Origin: Stenoxybacter acetivorans DSM 19021
GTDB taxonomy: Bacteria > Pseudomonadota > Gammaproteobacteria > Burkholderiales > Neisseriaceae
Reading direction: 5' to 3'
Assembly: GCF_000745895.1 (NCBI RefSeq)
Contig: NZ_JQKE01000017.1
Coordinates: 1 to 47,416, forward strand
DNA length: 47,416 nucleotides
How positions within the stretch are numbered: the first letter of the stretch is position 1; each line of letters starts with the position of its first letter. Made by a program: the position numbers and the translations under genes. Shown here piece after piece: positions 5,701-14,135 of the stretch. The notes under the pieces are model-generated. The model saw only the letters and a program-made list of their open reading frames with translations, was not told where the DNA came from and searched no databases.

Positions 5701-6279
5701 ATGATGAAAAAACTGCTTATCTCCTTAACCGCTGCTGCCTTATTGTCGCCGATAGCTCACGCTGAAAACACCGACGGTGATTTACTCACTGGTGATGTCC
5801 GCCTCGCTTGTGAAGCAATCTTGTGTTTGAGTTCGGGTGATCGCCCCAGTGAATGCGCCCCATCATTAAAACGGTATTTCAGCATCAACCATAAGAAGCT
5901 GAGCGACACCCTGCGTGGACGTAAAAATTTCTTAGAGCTTTGCCCGGCAAGCAATGAAGAAAACATGCCCGAACTCATCAATGCCATTGCCAACGGCGCG
6001 GGGCGATGTGATGCCAAAGAATTAAATCGCATCAATCAAAGAATCATTACAGTTGAAAATCCCGAATGGAAAAGAAGAGGTTGTGATAAACCGGGCTACG
6101 GAAAATGGCGGCTCTGCGACAACATCAAGCCTTATATGCAAATCACCATTATCGAAAACAAACTGCCGCAATACTGCTCCGCATACTTTGATCATGCGTG
6201 GACAGATTTAAAAGGCAAAGGCAGTACTCAATACCAAGGCAATCCAAAAGAGGGCGGGCATTGGGTTGATATTCAATAG
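5701..6279 (+). CDS. trbM: TrbM/MpfK-family conjugal transfer protein
   Basis: A 192-residue exported protein of the TrbM family known from IncP plasmids. The signal peptide (MMKKLL...AHA, residues 1-21) is clear. The family signature follows: LTGDVRLACEAILCLSSG, then RPSECAPSLKRYFSI and NFLELCP, INAIANGAGRCDA, and paired cysteines throughout (C in LACEAILC, SEC, LC, GRC, GC, LC, YC), suggesting periplasmic disulfides. TrbM proteins act in mating-pair formation. Two adjacent ATG codons could start it; 5701 follows AGGAAG. The gene is followed by two stacked terminators, so it is its own unit, and its stop is next to an uptake sequence. Confidence 0.88.
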   Translation: MMKKLLISLTAAALLSPIAHAENTDGDLLTGDVRLACEAILCLSSGDRPSECAPSLKRYFSINHKKLSDTLRGRKNFLELCPASNEENMPELINAIANGAGRCDAKELNRINQRIITVENPEWKRRGCDKPGYGKWRLCDNIKPYMQITIIENKLPQYCSAYFDHAWTDLKGKGSTQYQGNPKEGGHWVDIQ

Positions 6280-6289
6280 GCTGCCTGAA
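6278..6289 (+). repeat. DNA uptake sequence AGGCTGCCTGAA inside the mobile element
   Basis: A perfect 12-mer of the sim-type uptake sequence overlaps the end of the trbM-like gene. It is the only full copy I saw in the element, so the element has resided in, or evolved within, this family of naturally transformable bacteria. Confidence 0.8.
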
Positions 6290-6300
6290 AGTTTCACTCC

Positions 6301-6379
6301 GTAATCCATTTAATCAAGTGGGAATGGATTACTCTTTTTACCGCCGTGTGTTTCCTTAAAACTCACGGCGGCTTTTTCT
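6301..6379 (+). terminator. two tandem intrinsic terminators
   Basis: First: GTAATCCATT (6301-6310) with AATGGATTAC (6323-6332), then TCTTTTT. Second: CCGCCGTG (6341-6348) with CACGGCGG (6364-6371), then CTTTTTCTT. Together they insulate trbM from the traL operon. Confidence 0.8.
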
Positions 6380-6517
6380 TGATAGAGAGAAAGACATGGC
6401 TTGGGTGTATTGTTCCTTGATCCACCGACAAAATCACACAGCCGTGTCTTTCTCTCTGTACAGAGCAAGAGCAACAACAATCATGTTTCATTCATTTCAT
6501 TTTTTAAGGAAACCAAC

Positions 6518-7261
6518 ATGCAACAAGCACATTTTATTTTGCAGGGAAAAGGCGGTGTCGGCAAATCACTGGTTGCGTCAATATTGGCACAATACCTGAC
6601 GCAAACTTTTTCAGGCAGCTTACCGGTACATTGTTTTGACACTGATCCGGTAAACCAAACATTCAGCCGCTACAAAGCCCTGAATACACAAATGGTCAAA
6701 ATTCTTAATCAGGACGATAACATCGACAGCCGCTTATTTGACGGACTGATTGAGGAATTACTCACCGCAGAGGGTATTGCTGTAATTGATAACGGTGCAG
6801 CGACTTTTGTGCCGCTGGTGGGCTATCTGAAAGAAAACGGCATTATTGAGTTCTTGGAAGCCAACGGTGTACATGTTATTTGCCATGTTGTAGTAACGGG
6901 CGGACAAGCTATGGAAGATACTTTTTACGGCTTAGCAGCGGTACTACACAAATTGCCCGTGAAAGTCATGGTGTGGAGCAATGAGTTTTTCGGTGCGATT
7001 GAGCAAAACGGTAAATCACTGATGGATCTCAAAGTGATGAACGATAACCATGACCGCATCGTTGGTGTAATTCGTATTCCTCGCCGTACTGCCGACACAT
7101 TCGGCAAAGACATAGAAAATATGGTGAGTGCCAATTTAACGTTTGATGAAGTTGAAAAAACACCTGAATTCGGCATCATGAGCCGCCAACGTCTATTGAC
7201 GGTAAAACGAGATTTATTCACGTCTTTAGACCAATTGTCCTTTTCAGGCAACCTGTTGTAA
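6518..7261 (+). CDS. traL: TraL-type conjugal transfer ATPase (ParA-like)
   Basis: A 247-residue deviant-Walker P-loop ATPase matching TraL of IncP plasmids. Seen: FILQGKGGVGKSLVASILAQ (deviant Walker A), FDTDPVNQTFSRYKAL, AVIDNGAATFVPL (the DNGA motif), VVVTGGQA, and the ending IMSRQRLLTVKRDLF. The ATG at 6518 is chosen because AAGGA lies 7 nt upstream and the family starts here; the open frame extends further upstream without homology. TraL acts with TraM and the relaxosome in DNA transfer, although its exact role is not settled. It is followed by a TraM-like gene, the order seen in IncP tra regions. Confidence 0.9.
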   Translation: MQQAHFILQGKGGVGKSLVASILAQYLTQTFSGSLPVHCFDTDPVNQTFSRYKALNTQMVKILNQDDNIDSRLFDGLIEELLTAEGIAVIDNGAATFVPLVGYLKENGIIEFLEANGVHVICHVVVTGGQAMEDTFYGLAAVLHKLPVKVMVWSNEFFGAIEQNGKSLMDLKVMNDNHDRIVGVIRIPRRTADTFGKDIENMVSANLTFDEVEKTPEFGIMSRQRLLTVKRDLFTSLDQLSFSGNLL

Positions 7262-7278
7262 TCGTGTTTACAGAGATA

Positions 7279-7302
7279 CAGAGACGCATATATGCGTCTC
7301 TG
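7279..7302. terminator. 24-bp perfect palindrome between traL and traM
   Basis: CAGAGACGCATA is followed directly by its reverse complement, then TTTGTTT. It may be an attenuating terminator that lowers traM and downstream expression, or a protein-binding site. Confidence 0.6.
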
Positions 7303-7320
7303 TTTGTTTAAGGAAATATC

Positions 7321-7818
7321 ATGAGTGAACCCGAAAACAGCATTGCATCGTCAGAAAAAAATGTGCCTGAAATCATCAACAGGCTCATCAATGAAACTTT
7401 TATTGCCACAAAAACCCAGCTGGACAAAAACGACCCTTTAATAACTGTGTTGTATATGCAGCACTTATACAACCAAGAATTAGTCGAACATTTTCAGGCA
7501 ACAATACAAAACTTACTGAACAAAGACGACATCAAAAAGCAAAACTTTGAACAATTTTTTGACGACAAATCAACCGCTGTTATTGAAGCCGTAGACAAAT
7601 TGGAAGAAGTACGAGACGCATTGCTGGAACAACTGGGACAGAAACATAAAATCGCCGTATCCACTGCTGCCGATAAATTGTACGGCAACATCAGTGATCG
7701 CGTAACCGCCCAAGCCCGCGACATATTGCGCACTGGGAAAACCGCGCAATGGTTCAGCATTATTATTGCGATATTGCTTGCGGTTGCGGCAATGATTTCA
7801 GTGGTTTTGCTGAAATAA
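7321..7818 (+). CDS. traM: TraM-type conjugal transfer protein
   Basis: A 165-residue protein with a long helical, charged body, a likely coiled coil (residues ~60-125, KQNFEQFFDDKSTAVIEAVD onward) and one C-terminal membrane helix (residues ~140-163). This matches IncP TraM, which is also helical with a C-terminal hydrophobic segment and follows traL. The identification rests mostly on gene order and architecture, because sequence similarity in this family is low. It is separated from traL by a palindrome and followed after 13 nt by a small zinc-ribbon gene. Confidence 0.72.
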   Translation: MSEPENSIASSEKNVPEIINRLINETFIATKTQLDKNDPLITVLYMQHLYNQELVEHFQATIQNLLNKDDIKKQNFEQFFDDKSTAVIEAVDKLEEVRDALLEQLGQKHKIAVSTAADKLYGNISDRVTAQARDILRTGKTAQWFSIIIAILLAVAAMISVVLLK

Positions 7819-7831
7819 AAAGGAGCAAATC

Positions 7832-8110
7832 ATGAAAATCGAACGAAGCACAATTATAGACGGTGAGCTACATCTTTTTTGTACCGGCTGCCAAGAATAT
7901 TTGCCCGCCGATCCCGAATTTTTTTACCGCAACAAAAATAGAAAAACTGGATTTAGATCGCGATGCAAAGCCTGTTATTACGAAACCCCGTCCGCGATCG
8001 CTCGCGATACCGCCCACATTCAACGAGGACAAGTAATCGGCGGCTTATTTCGCGAAAGCGTAATTACCCGTGTTCTTGCCCGCGACACCAAGAAGCAGGG
8101 AAGGAATTGA
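7832..8110 (+). CDS. small zinc-ribbon protein, unknown
   Basis: A 92-residue protein with two CXXC knuckles (CTGC at residues ~17-20 and CKAC at ~46-49) separated by FYRNKNRKTGFRSR, a pattern common in small phage and plasmid zinc-ribbon proteins. The basic C-terminal tail suggests nucleic-acid binding. AAAAGGAG precedes the ATG. It sits in the tight traL-int operon, one base before the next gene. Function is unknown. Confidence 0.65.
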   Translation: MKIERSTIIDGELHLFCTGCQEYLPADPEFFYRNKNRKTGFRSRCKACYYETPSAIARDTAHIQRGQVIGGLFRESVITRVLARDTKKQGRN

Positions 8111-8111
8111 A

Positions 8112-8390
8112 ATGGAAAAAATTGAATATATCCGCATCGTTGCATTCTTGCGAAGAGTACCAACAAAAAAACTGGCTGAAAAATTAGATCGCGTGGGCTG
8201 GACGCGTTATTCCGCGAGTGTGTACGTCCGTATGACTCGTACAGATCTTATAGGGTTTAGGGTTGAAGAACTTCAATTTGCAATTAGAGACCACCCGCCA
8301 GAAAAAATAATCACCATGCCTGAAGAGAATTTTGTCGCGTGGCAACCGTACTGGGAAGAAAACAGATACATGCAAAACCCCGAGGATTAA
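8112..8390 (+). CDS. hypothetical protein (92 aa)
   Basis: A 92-residue protein starting one base after the stop of the zinc-ribbon gene, with GGAAGGAA as ribosome-binding site. The start at 8112 is chosen for that site; longer readings run through the upstream gene. The N-terminal part (IRIVAFLRRVPTKKLAEKLD) could be a DNA-binding helical unit, followed by an aromatic, acidic C-terminus. Not recognised. Probably an accessory gene of excision or transfer by position. Confidence 0.55.
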   Translation: MEKIEYIRIVAFLRRVPTKKLAEKLDRVGWTRYSASVYVRMTRTDLIGFRVEELQFAIRDHPPEKIITMPEENFVAWQPYWEENRYMQNPED

Positions 8391-8394
8391 AAAC

Positions 8395-8745
8395 ATGAAA
8401 ACATTTAACGTAGCGCAAGCAGCAGCACTCTGTCATTGCCACATGGAAACCATACGCGAACATATCAGAAGCGGCAAACTCGTTGCTGTTCGCATTGGTC
8501 GCAGCTACGTCATCACTCAACCCGCGCTTGACGCGTTCCTCAACACTTTAGAAAATGATGCCATGCGGGCATCACTTCAAAAACGGAGTGAAGAAAAATG
8601 CCGATTTATCAACGAAAAAACGGTACTTGGTACATCAATCTCACAACACAAGGCGGCAAGAGAATTAGATATTCTCTTAACACCCAAGACAAGAGGCAGG
8701 CGCAAGAGCTGCACGACAAAATCGCGCATGAGCAATGGCGTGTAG
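8395..8745 (+). CDS. excisionase-like helix-turn-helix protein overlapping int
   Basis: A 116-residue protein. Residues 1-52 are a MerR/HTH_17-type excisionase domain: FNVAQAAALCHCHMETIREHIRSGKL, then VAVRIGRSYVITQPALDAFL. The remaining ~60 residues, ending KSCTTKSRMSNGV, resemble C-terminal extensions I associate with similar proteins in proteobacterial mobile elements. The start at 8395 follows GAGG and fits the domain boundary. The last 148 nt overlap the integrase gene in another frame, so both are probably translated from one mRNA. It would bias the recombinase towards excision. Confidence 0.72.
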   Translation: MKTFNVAQAAALCHCHMETIREHIRSGKLVAVRIGRSYVITQPALDAFLNTLENDAMRASLQKRSEEKCRFINEKTVLGTSISQHKAARELDILLTPKTRGRRKSCTTKSRMSNGV

Positions 8746-9581
8746 AAAAGCTCGGCGATAAGCCAAAATATACTTGGGACGAAGCCGCCGCTCGGTGGAT
8801 AAAGGAGAAGCAGCACAAACGAAGTATTAATGACGACAAAACCAAAATCAGACGACTTGCCACATTGCGCGGAATACCGTTGGAATTATTAACGAGAGAT
8901 TTTGTCATGAAAATGGTTGCCGAATTGCCATGTGGTGATTCCACCAAAAATCGTTATCTGACATTGATTCGTTCTGTTCTAAACAAATGTTCGGGAGAAT
9001 GGGAATGGCTGGATAAAGCACCCAAATTTACGTTATATCGCGAACCAAAAAAGCGAATCAGATTTTTGACTCGTGAAGAAGCGGACAGGCTGATATTGTC
9101 ATTACCGGAACTGTATGCGGATTTGGCAGAATTCAGTTTCATGACAGGTTTGCGACAAACCAACGTGTTGCATTTGGCATGGTCTCAAATTGATTTAAAT
9201 CGCAGAATTGCATGGATACACGCAGACCAAAGCAAATCGGGAAGACCAATCGGTGTACCTTTAAATAACAGAGCAGTCAGTGTATTGGAAAGGAGGTTTG
9301 GCGCACATAAAACTTTCGCATTCGTCAATGAACGCACACAAAAACCATTAAATGGGATTTGTTCCAAAACATGGAAAGAGGCATTGCAAAAAGCAGGATT
9401 AACCGATTTTCGTTGGCACGACATTCGCCATACGTGGGCAAGCTGGCTGATACAATCGGGTGTTCCGTTAATGGATTTAAAAGAAATGGGTGGTTGGGAA
9501 AGCATCGAAATGGTACAAAAATATGCCCACTTAGCACCCATGCATTTACATAAAAATGCGGTTCTGCTTGATGCACTTTAA
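8598..9581 (+). CDS. tyrosine recombinase (integrase) of the element
   Basis: A 327-residue integrase. An N-terminal arm-binding segment (PIYQRKNGTWYINLTTQGGK) is followed by a SAM-like core-binding domain (~60-150) and the catalytic domain. Catalytic residues are visible: Arg in MTGLRQTNVL, Lys in QSKSGRPIGVPL, HxxR in WHDIRHTWASW, Trp instead of the last His in GGWESIEMVQKYAHL, and the Tyr nucleophile in that same segment. The start at 8598 has GGAGTGAAG upstream. It lies 106 nt from the tRNA-Ser 3' end, the usual arrangement for an element integrated into that tRNA. It looks intact. Confidence 0.93.
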   Translation: MPIYQRKNGTWYINLTTQGGKRIRYSLNTQDKRQAQELHDKIAHEQWRVEKLGDKPKYTWDEAAARWIKEKQHKRSINDDKTKIRRLATLRGIPLELLTRDFVMKMVAELPCGDSTKNRYLTLIRSVLNKCSGEWEWLDKAPKFTLYREPKKRIRFLTREEADRLILSLPELYADLAEFSFMTGLRQTNVLHLAWSQIDLNRRIAWIHADQSKSGRPIGVPLNNRAVSVLERRFGAHKTFAFVNERTQKPLNGICSKTWKEALQKAGLTDFRWHDIRHTWASWLIQSGVPLMDLKEMGGWESIEMVQKYAHLAPMHLHKNAVLLDAL

Positions 9582-9584
9582 CGA

Positions 9585-9606
9585 AAATTTGGCACAAATT
9601 TGGCAC
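9585..9606. repeat. tandem integrase arm-site candidates
   Basis: AAATTTGGCAC occurs twice in direct tandem, immediately after the integrase stop and ~80 nt from the tRNA. Short direct repeats in this position are typical arm-type sites bound by the N-terminal domain of tyrosine recombinases. Confidence 0.55.
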
Positions 9607-9687
9607 ACGCCAAAAATAAATCCCCGCAAAATGTAATATTTTAAGCGAGGATAATCAGAAATTTCACTAATTTAATCAGCAAGATAC

Positions 9688-9777
9688 TGGCGGAAGCGGT
9701 GAGATTCGAACTCACGGAGGGGACAAACCCTCGACGGTTTTCAAGACCGCTGCATTAAACCGCTCTGCCACGCTTCC
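9688..9777 (-). tRNA. tRNA-Ser (anticodon UGA), integration target
   Basis: A 90-nt tRNA with encoded CCA. The acceptor stem GGAAGCG (9777-9771) pairs with CGCTTCC. The anticodon loop CTTGAAA gives UGA, between GCGGT and ACCGT. The T-loop GTTCGAATC is canonical. A long variable arm, as expected for a class II tRNA-Ser, is formed around GAGGGTTTGTCCCCTC. The 3' end faces the integrase, so the attachment core probably lies within the 3' half of the gene. The other copy of the core would be outside this window. Confidence 0.97.
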
Positions 9778-9793
9778 GTTCTTGAGAGGGCGC

Positions 9794-9823
9794 ATGATAC
9801 GCGAAACAGCATCTGTTTGCCAA
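9794..9823 (-). promoter_or_regulatory. promoter of tRNA-Ser
   Basis: On the minus strand TTGGCA (9823-9818) and TATCAT (9799-9794) are separated by 18 bp, placing the start ~10 nt before the mature tRNA. A GC-rich GCGCCC follows the -10 box, reminiscent of a stringent discriminator. Confidence 0.65.
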
Positions 9824-9859
9824 GTGTTTTTTCAGCAAAAATAGCGGCAATGCCGTTTT

Positions 9860-10627
9860 TCAGCGAATAAACACCCATTCGGTTTCATTGGACATGGCTT
9901 CATTGTAGCCATAACCCTCAGCGTCAAAGGCTTTGAGCTGATGCACATCAGTGATGCTGTTTTCGGCGGCAAAACGAGTCATCAAGCCGCGTGCGCGTTT
10001 GGCGTAGAAACTGATGATTTTATATTGTCCGTTTTTTCCATCTTTAAATATCGGTGTGATGATTTTGCCGTGAATACGGGCTGCCTGAACGGATTTAAAA
10101 TATTCCTGCGAAGCCAAATTCACCAATACGGCATCATCGCCTTGCTGTGCCAATGCCTCATTAACTGCCCGATTGATGTGATTGCCCCAAAAAGCGTATA
10201 AATCCGCACCGCGCGGATTGGCTAATTTGGTTCCCATTTCCAATCGATAAGGCTGAATCAGGTCAAGCGGACGCAGCAAGCCATACAAACCCGACAAAAT
10301 TCCCAGATGTTGTTGTAAGTACGCCACACTCGCTTCAGGTAAACTGTGCGCGTCCAAACCTTCATACACATCGCCGTTGAATAAATAAACGGCTTGCTTG
10401 GCATTTTCCGGCGTAAACGGTGTTTGCCAACGAAAAAAGCGTTCGGTGTTTAATAAAGCCAGTTTGTCGGAAATACGCATTAACTGCGCCAACGCTTGCG
10501 GCGGCATGGCTTTTAAAACAGGCATCAATTCTTCAGCTTGATCCAGCAAACAAGGCATGCTGAAAGCCGATACCGGCACGGCAGCGTTTTCGTTTAGATT
10601 TTTGGCGGGAGACAAAATTAAATACAT
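9860..10627 (-). CDS. yaaA: peroxide-stress protein YaaA
   Basis: A 255-residue protein of the YaaA (DUF328/UPF0246) family, with the characteristic N-terminal LILSPAKNL, the central [23 protein letters not shown] motif, [13 protein letters not shown], and [12 protein letters not shown] towards the C-terminus. In E. coli YaaA limits intracellular iron and DNA damage during hydrogen peroxide stress. I chose the ATG at 10625-10627 because the family starts directly at this motif; the in-frame TTG at 10633 is less likely. It is divergent from speA. An uptake-sequence variant (GGCTGCCTGAA near 10079) lies inside it. Confidence 0.93.
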   Translation of the reverse strand: MYLILSPAKNLNENAAVPVSAFSMPCLLDQAEELMPVLKAMPPQALAQLMRISDKLALLNTERFFRWQTPFTPENAKQAVYLFNGDVYEGLDAHSLPEASVAYLQQHLGILSGLYGLLRPLDLIQPYRLEMGTKLANPRGADLYAFWGNHINRAVNEALAQQGDDAVLVNLASQEYFKSVQAARIHGKIITPIFKDGKNGQYKIISFYAKRARGLMTRFAAENSITDVHQLKAFDAEGYGYNEAMSNETEWVFIR

Positions 10628-10905
10628 AGTCAAAATTTTCTGTAAAGGCGTGATTAAATAAAGTAATTGCTACAGTATAATCCGCGCTCGCAACGGATTT
10701 GCCGCACTGCCGCAACTCAGTATCATCTGCGCCGCCATTGCGAAAAAAGCATAAACCGAGGCGGGAATATTCCGCGCACCGACACTCTCAACCATAAAAA
10801 GCAGATTGCCGCATCACAGCCAACAACCCGCAATAACCGCTTAGCGGTGTGAATACATTGTTGGGTTATATTTTACTGCAATACTCAAACGGGATAATAA
10901 ACGCA

Positions 10906-12798
10906 ATGAGTTGGACGACAAACGACAGTGCCGGGCTTTACGGCATCAACCACTGGGGCAGTGATTATTTTTTCATCAGCGATGCAGGCGAAGTCATGGT
11001 GCGTCCGAATGCACAATCCAATACGGCAGTGAGTTTATTGGTTTTGGTGGAAGGATTGCATGAACGCGGACAAGATTTGCCGATGCTGCTGCGTTTTCCC
11101 GATATTCTGCAAGACCGTGTCGCGAAACTATGTGCTGCATTCAATCGCTCAATCCGCAAAAATGATTACCAGGGCAGTTATACCGCGATTTATCCGATTA
11201 AAGTGAACCAGCAGGAAAGTGTGGTGAAAAACATCATTATTCCGAAAAATGATGATGTTTCCATTGGCTTGGAAGCCGGTTCTAAACCGGAATTGATGAT
11301 TGTGCTGGCGTTTGCGCCCAAAGGCGGCACGATTGTGTGCAACGGCTACAAAGACCGCGAATTTATCCGTTTGGCACTCATGGGGCAGCGGCTGGGACAT
11401 CACGTTTTTATTGTGATTGAAAAAGAGGCTGAAGTGGATTACGTGATTGAAGAATCACGCAATTTGGGTGTAACCGCCAACATCGGTTTGCGGGTGCGCT
11501 TGTCATCACTGGGTTCAGGCAAATGGGCAGACACCGGCGGCGACAAGGGTAAATTCGGTTTATCGGCAACACAACTATTATCAGCGGCAGAAAAACTCAG
11601 CCGAGCAGGCTTGGCGCAGCACGTGCGCTTGATGCACTTTCACATGGGCTCACAAATTGCCAACATCAGCGACTACCGCGCCGGCTTCAAAGAAGCGGTG
11701 CGCTATTTTGCCGAATTACGCGCCTTGGGTTTACCGATTGACCACATCGACGTTGGCGGCGGTTTGGGCGTGGATTACGACGGCACACATTCGCGCAATG
11801 CCAGTTCAATGAATTACGACATCGGTGAATATTCACATGTGATTGTGTCCATGCTGGCAGAATGCTGCGCCGAAAACAATTTACCGCAGCCGCATATTTT
11901 TTCGGAATCCGGCCGCGCCATGACCGCACATCACGCCGTGTTGATTATGAATGTAACCGACGTAGAGCGGCTACCTGAACAGATGCCGCCGCTGGAAAGC
12001 ACCGACAACCTGAGCTTTCCCACCAAAAAACTGCTGGAAAAATTGAATGTTGCCGACAGCGAAATGGTCACGGAAACCTATCACCGCATCAGCCATTATT
12101 TATCGGAAATCACCGAAGATTATGTGGCGGGCAAAATTCCGCTGGCAGAAAAAGCCTTGGCAGAGCAGCTGTATGCCGTATTGTGCCGCCGATTAAGAGC
12201 GCAGCTGCAAGCCGATTACCGCAGCCAGCGGCAAGTATTTGATGTATTAACCGATAAGCTCGCTGACAAATATTTCTGCAATTTTTCGGTATTCCAAAGT
12301 TTACCGGACACTTGGGCAATTGGACAAGTATTGCCGATTATGCCGATACACCGCTTAAACGAACGCCCTACCCGCCGCGCCGTATTGCAGGATTTAACCT
12401 GCGATTCCGACGGCAAAGTCAGCCAATATGTGGATCGCCAAAGCATCGAATCCAGCATGCCGATTCACGCACTGAATGCGGGTGAGCCCTATTTGCTCGG
12501 CGTGTTTATGGTGGGCGCGTATCAGGAAATTCTCGGCGACATGCACAACTTATTCGGCGACACCGATTCGGTCAATGTGCTGGTGCGCGACAACGGCACG
12601 GTGGAATACGTTGGCATGGAAGAACACGACACCATCGAAGACATGCTGCGTTATGTGCATTTATCGCCCGATGAAGTGCTGAATAAATTTGAAGAAAAAG
12701 CCCGCTTTGCCAAACTCGACAGCGTAAGCCGCAATCTGTATTTTGCCGAATTTTGCCGAGGCTTAAAGCAATCTTCGTATTTGAGCAGCACGGAATAA
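10906..12798 (+). CDS. speA: biosynthetic arginine decarboxylase
   Basis: A 630-residue PLP-dependent arginine decarboxylase of the SpeA type, making agmatine for putrescine synthesis. Seen: the PLP lysine in YPIKVNQQ (K99); [15 protein letters not shown]; the substrate/PLP region [24 protein letters not shown]; and [19 protein letters not shown]. The length matches other SpeA proteins. The ATG at 10906 is preferred over the in-frame start at 10849 because family proteins begin near this [12 protein letters not shown] segment. It is alone on its strand and followed by an uptake sequence at 12798-12810. No agmatinase or agmatine deiminase gene is in the window. Confidence 0.95.
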   Translation: MSWTTNDSAGLYGINHWGSDYFFISDAGEVMVRPNAQSNTAVSLLVLVEGLHERGQDLPMLLRFPDILQDRVAKLCAAFNRSIRKNDYQGSYTAIYPIKVNQQESVVKNIIIPKNDDVSIGLEAGSKPELMIVLAFAPKGGTIVCNGYKDREFIRLALMGQRLGHHVFIVIEKEAEVDYVIEESRNLGVTANIGLRVRLSSLGSGKWADTGGDKGKFGLSATQLLSAAEKLSRAGLAQHVRLMHFHMGSQIANISDYRAGFKEAVRYFAELRALGLPIDHIDVGGGLGVDYDGTHSRNASSMNYDIGEYSHVIVSMLAECCAENNLPQPHIFSESGRAMTAHHAVLIMNVTDVERLPEQMPPLESTDNLSFPTKKLLEKLNVADSEMVTETYHRISHYLSEITEDYVAGKIPLAEKALAEQLYAVLCRRLRAQLQADYRSQRQVFDVLTDKLADKYFCNFSVFQSLPDTWAIGQVLPIMPIHRLNERPTRRAVLQDLTCDSDGKVSQYVDRQSIESSMPIHALNAGEPYLLGVFMVGAYQEILGDMHNLFGDTDSVNVLVRDNGTVEYVGMEEHDTIEDMLRYVHLSPDEVLNKFEEKARFAKLDSVSRNLYFAEFCRGLKQSSYLSSTE

Positions 12799-13174
12799 GG
12801 CTGCCTGAAAACCCCGCTGCCTATTATGAACCTGCAAACGGTGCGCTCATTTGCCGTTTGCAGCCGTTGCTTTGCCAAATCAGTTACTTCCTTACTGCCG
12901 CTTGTCGTCATGGCACGGGTTGTCTCACATCTTGTTTTCCGGTTGCGGCACATTTCAATTTCTGCATAAATTTTTTGACAACATTTGCTCAACCAATTGT
13001 TTTAATTGTTGTTTATTTACAATACATCAATATCACCATGAAATACCCGAATGTATTTTCAGGCTGCCTGAAAACCATGATTGACAAAATATAATAACGT
13101 CTGAAAATACCAATTGCCCAAACCCAAGAAACAGAAGCATAATTGTATTGCCTATCTCTTGAAAGGACAGTCAA
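12799..13174. other. speA downstream intergenic region
   Basis: No gene is supported in these 376 bases. They hold an uptake sequence directly after speA (12799-12810); a perfect 10-bp stem, CTGCAAACGG (12832-12841) with CCGTTTGCAG (12854-12863), which lacks a T-run; a palindromic uptake sequence (13056-13074); and TTGACA at 13081-13086 with AT-rich sequence after it, a possible promoter for the hydrolase gene. Confidence 0.6.
13056..13074. repeat. palindromic DNA uptake sequence
   Basis: TTTTCAGGCTGCCTGAAAA is a 19-bp palindrome with a T at its centre. It reads AGGCTGCCTGAA on one strand and AGGCAGCCTGAA on the other, so it presents both known 12-mer dialects at once and could fold as a hairpin in RNA. 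Confidence 0.85.
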
Positions 13175-13861
13175 ATGAATCAATCAAAGCTGGAATTACT
13201 CACGCCGCACAACTGCCAAGTTATCTTTATTGATCACCAGCCGCAAATGGCATTCGGCGTACAATCCATCGACCGCCAAGTTTTAAAAAACAACACCGTT
13301 GCCTTAGCCAAAGGCGCAAAAATCTTCAACATTCCCGCCATCATCACCACAGTAGAAACAGACAGCTTCTCCGGCTACACTTATCCGGAGCTCTTGGACG
13401 TTTTTCCCAATCAAAAATTGCTGGAACGCACCTCAATGAATTCTTGGGACGACCAAAAAGTGCGCGACGCACTGGCTGCCAATCAGCGCAATAAAGTGGT
13501 GGTATCCGGTTTATGGACCGAAGTATGCAACAACAGTTTTGCCCTCAGCGCAATACTTGAAGGCGGCTATGAAATTTATATGGTAGAAGACGCATCGGGC
13601 GGCACATCAAAAGCCGCGCATGACTATGCCATGCAGCGCATGATTCAAGCAGGCGTGATACCGGTTACTTGGCAGCAAGTGGTGCTGGAATGGCAGCGCG
13701 ATTGGGCGCGCAAAGAAAGCTATGATGCGGTCATGAAGTTGGTGAAAGAGCATTCGGGCGCATACGGCATGGGCGTGGATTATGCCTACACCATGATACA
13801 CAAAGCCCCGCAGCGCACCCAAACCGCTCACGAAGCCATTGCACCCGTACCTGCCAAATAA
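13175..13861 (+). CDS. YcaC-type cysteine hydrolase (isochorismatase superfamily)
   Basis: A 228-residue cysteine hydrolase. The catalytic triad positions are visible: D20 in IFIDHQPQM, R85 in LLERTSMNSWDD, and C118 in VSGLWTEVCNN. This Asp/Arg/Cys pattern is the YcaC subtype rather than the Asp/Lys/Cys of true isochorismatases, so the substrate is unknown. GAAAGGA precedes the ATG. It leads a three-gene set with an MFS_3 exporter (14136) and a YtcJ-type amidohydrolase (15904), each separated by palindromic uptake sequences. The set may degrade or detoxify an amide-type compound, which is inference. Confidence 0.88.
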   Translation: MNQSKLELLTPHNCQVIFIDHQPQMAFGVQSIDRQVLKNNTVALAKGAKIFNIPAIITTVETDSFSGYTYPELLDVFPNQKLLERTSMNSWDDQKVRDALAANQRNKVVVSGLWTEVCNNSFALSAILEGGYEIYMVEDASGGTSKAAHDYAMQRMIQAGVIPVTWQQVVLEWQRDWARKESYDAVMKLVKEHSGAYGMGVDYAYTMIHKAPQRTQTAHEAIAPVPAK

Positions 13862-14135
13862 TTGGGTGTTGCCGCAAACTTGAGTTTGTTTTCAGGCAGC
13901 CTGAAACACAAAAACAGTTGCGGCGATTTCTCACAAGCAATCGTCAGTTCATTGTTTACCATTGCCATTTTCAAGCCGAGTTACCCGCTTTGGAAATGGC
14001 TTACCGTATCGGTTTCATTTTTTCGCCATAACAACCGATCAATTTATCGGTATGTCTTCAGGCTGCCTGAAGCATAAAAATGACTTTATTTTCCTTTCAC
14101 CGCCACTGAAACCACCGCAACCAAACAGGTCATTT
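13862..14135. repeat. intergenic region with two palindromic uptake sequences
   Basis: TTTCAGGCAGCCTGAAA (13890-13906) and CTTCAGGCTGCCTGAAG (14056-14072) bracket ~150 bp without a supported gene between the YcaC-type hydrolase and the MFS gene. Either hairpin could act as a weak terminator. Confidence 0.75.

Noticed and set aside
9325-9606. Minus-strand frames inside the integrase gene
   Set aside because: They are shadows of a gene with clear catalytic motifs on the plus strand.
13175-13861. True isochorismatase of siderophore synthesis
   Set aside because: The triad is Asp/Arg/Cys as in YcaC, there is no aryl-carrier domain, and no other entBCA-like genes are present.
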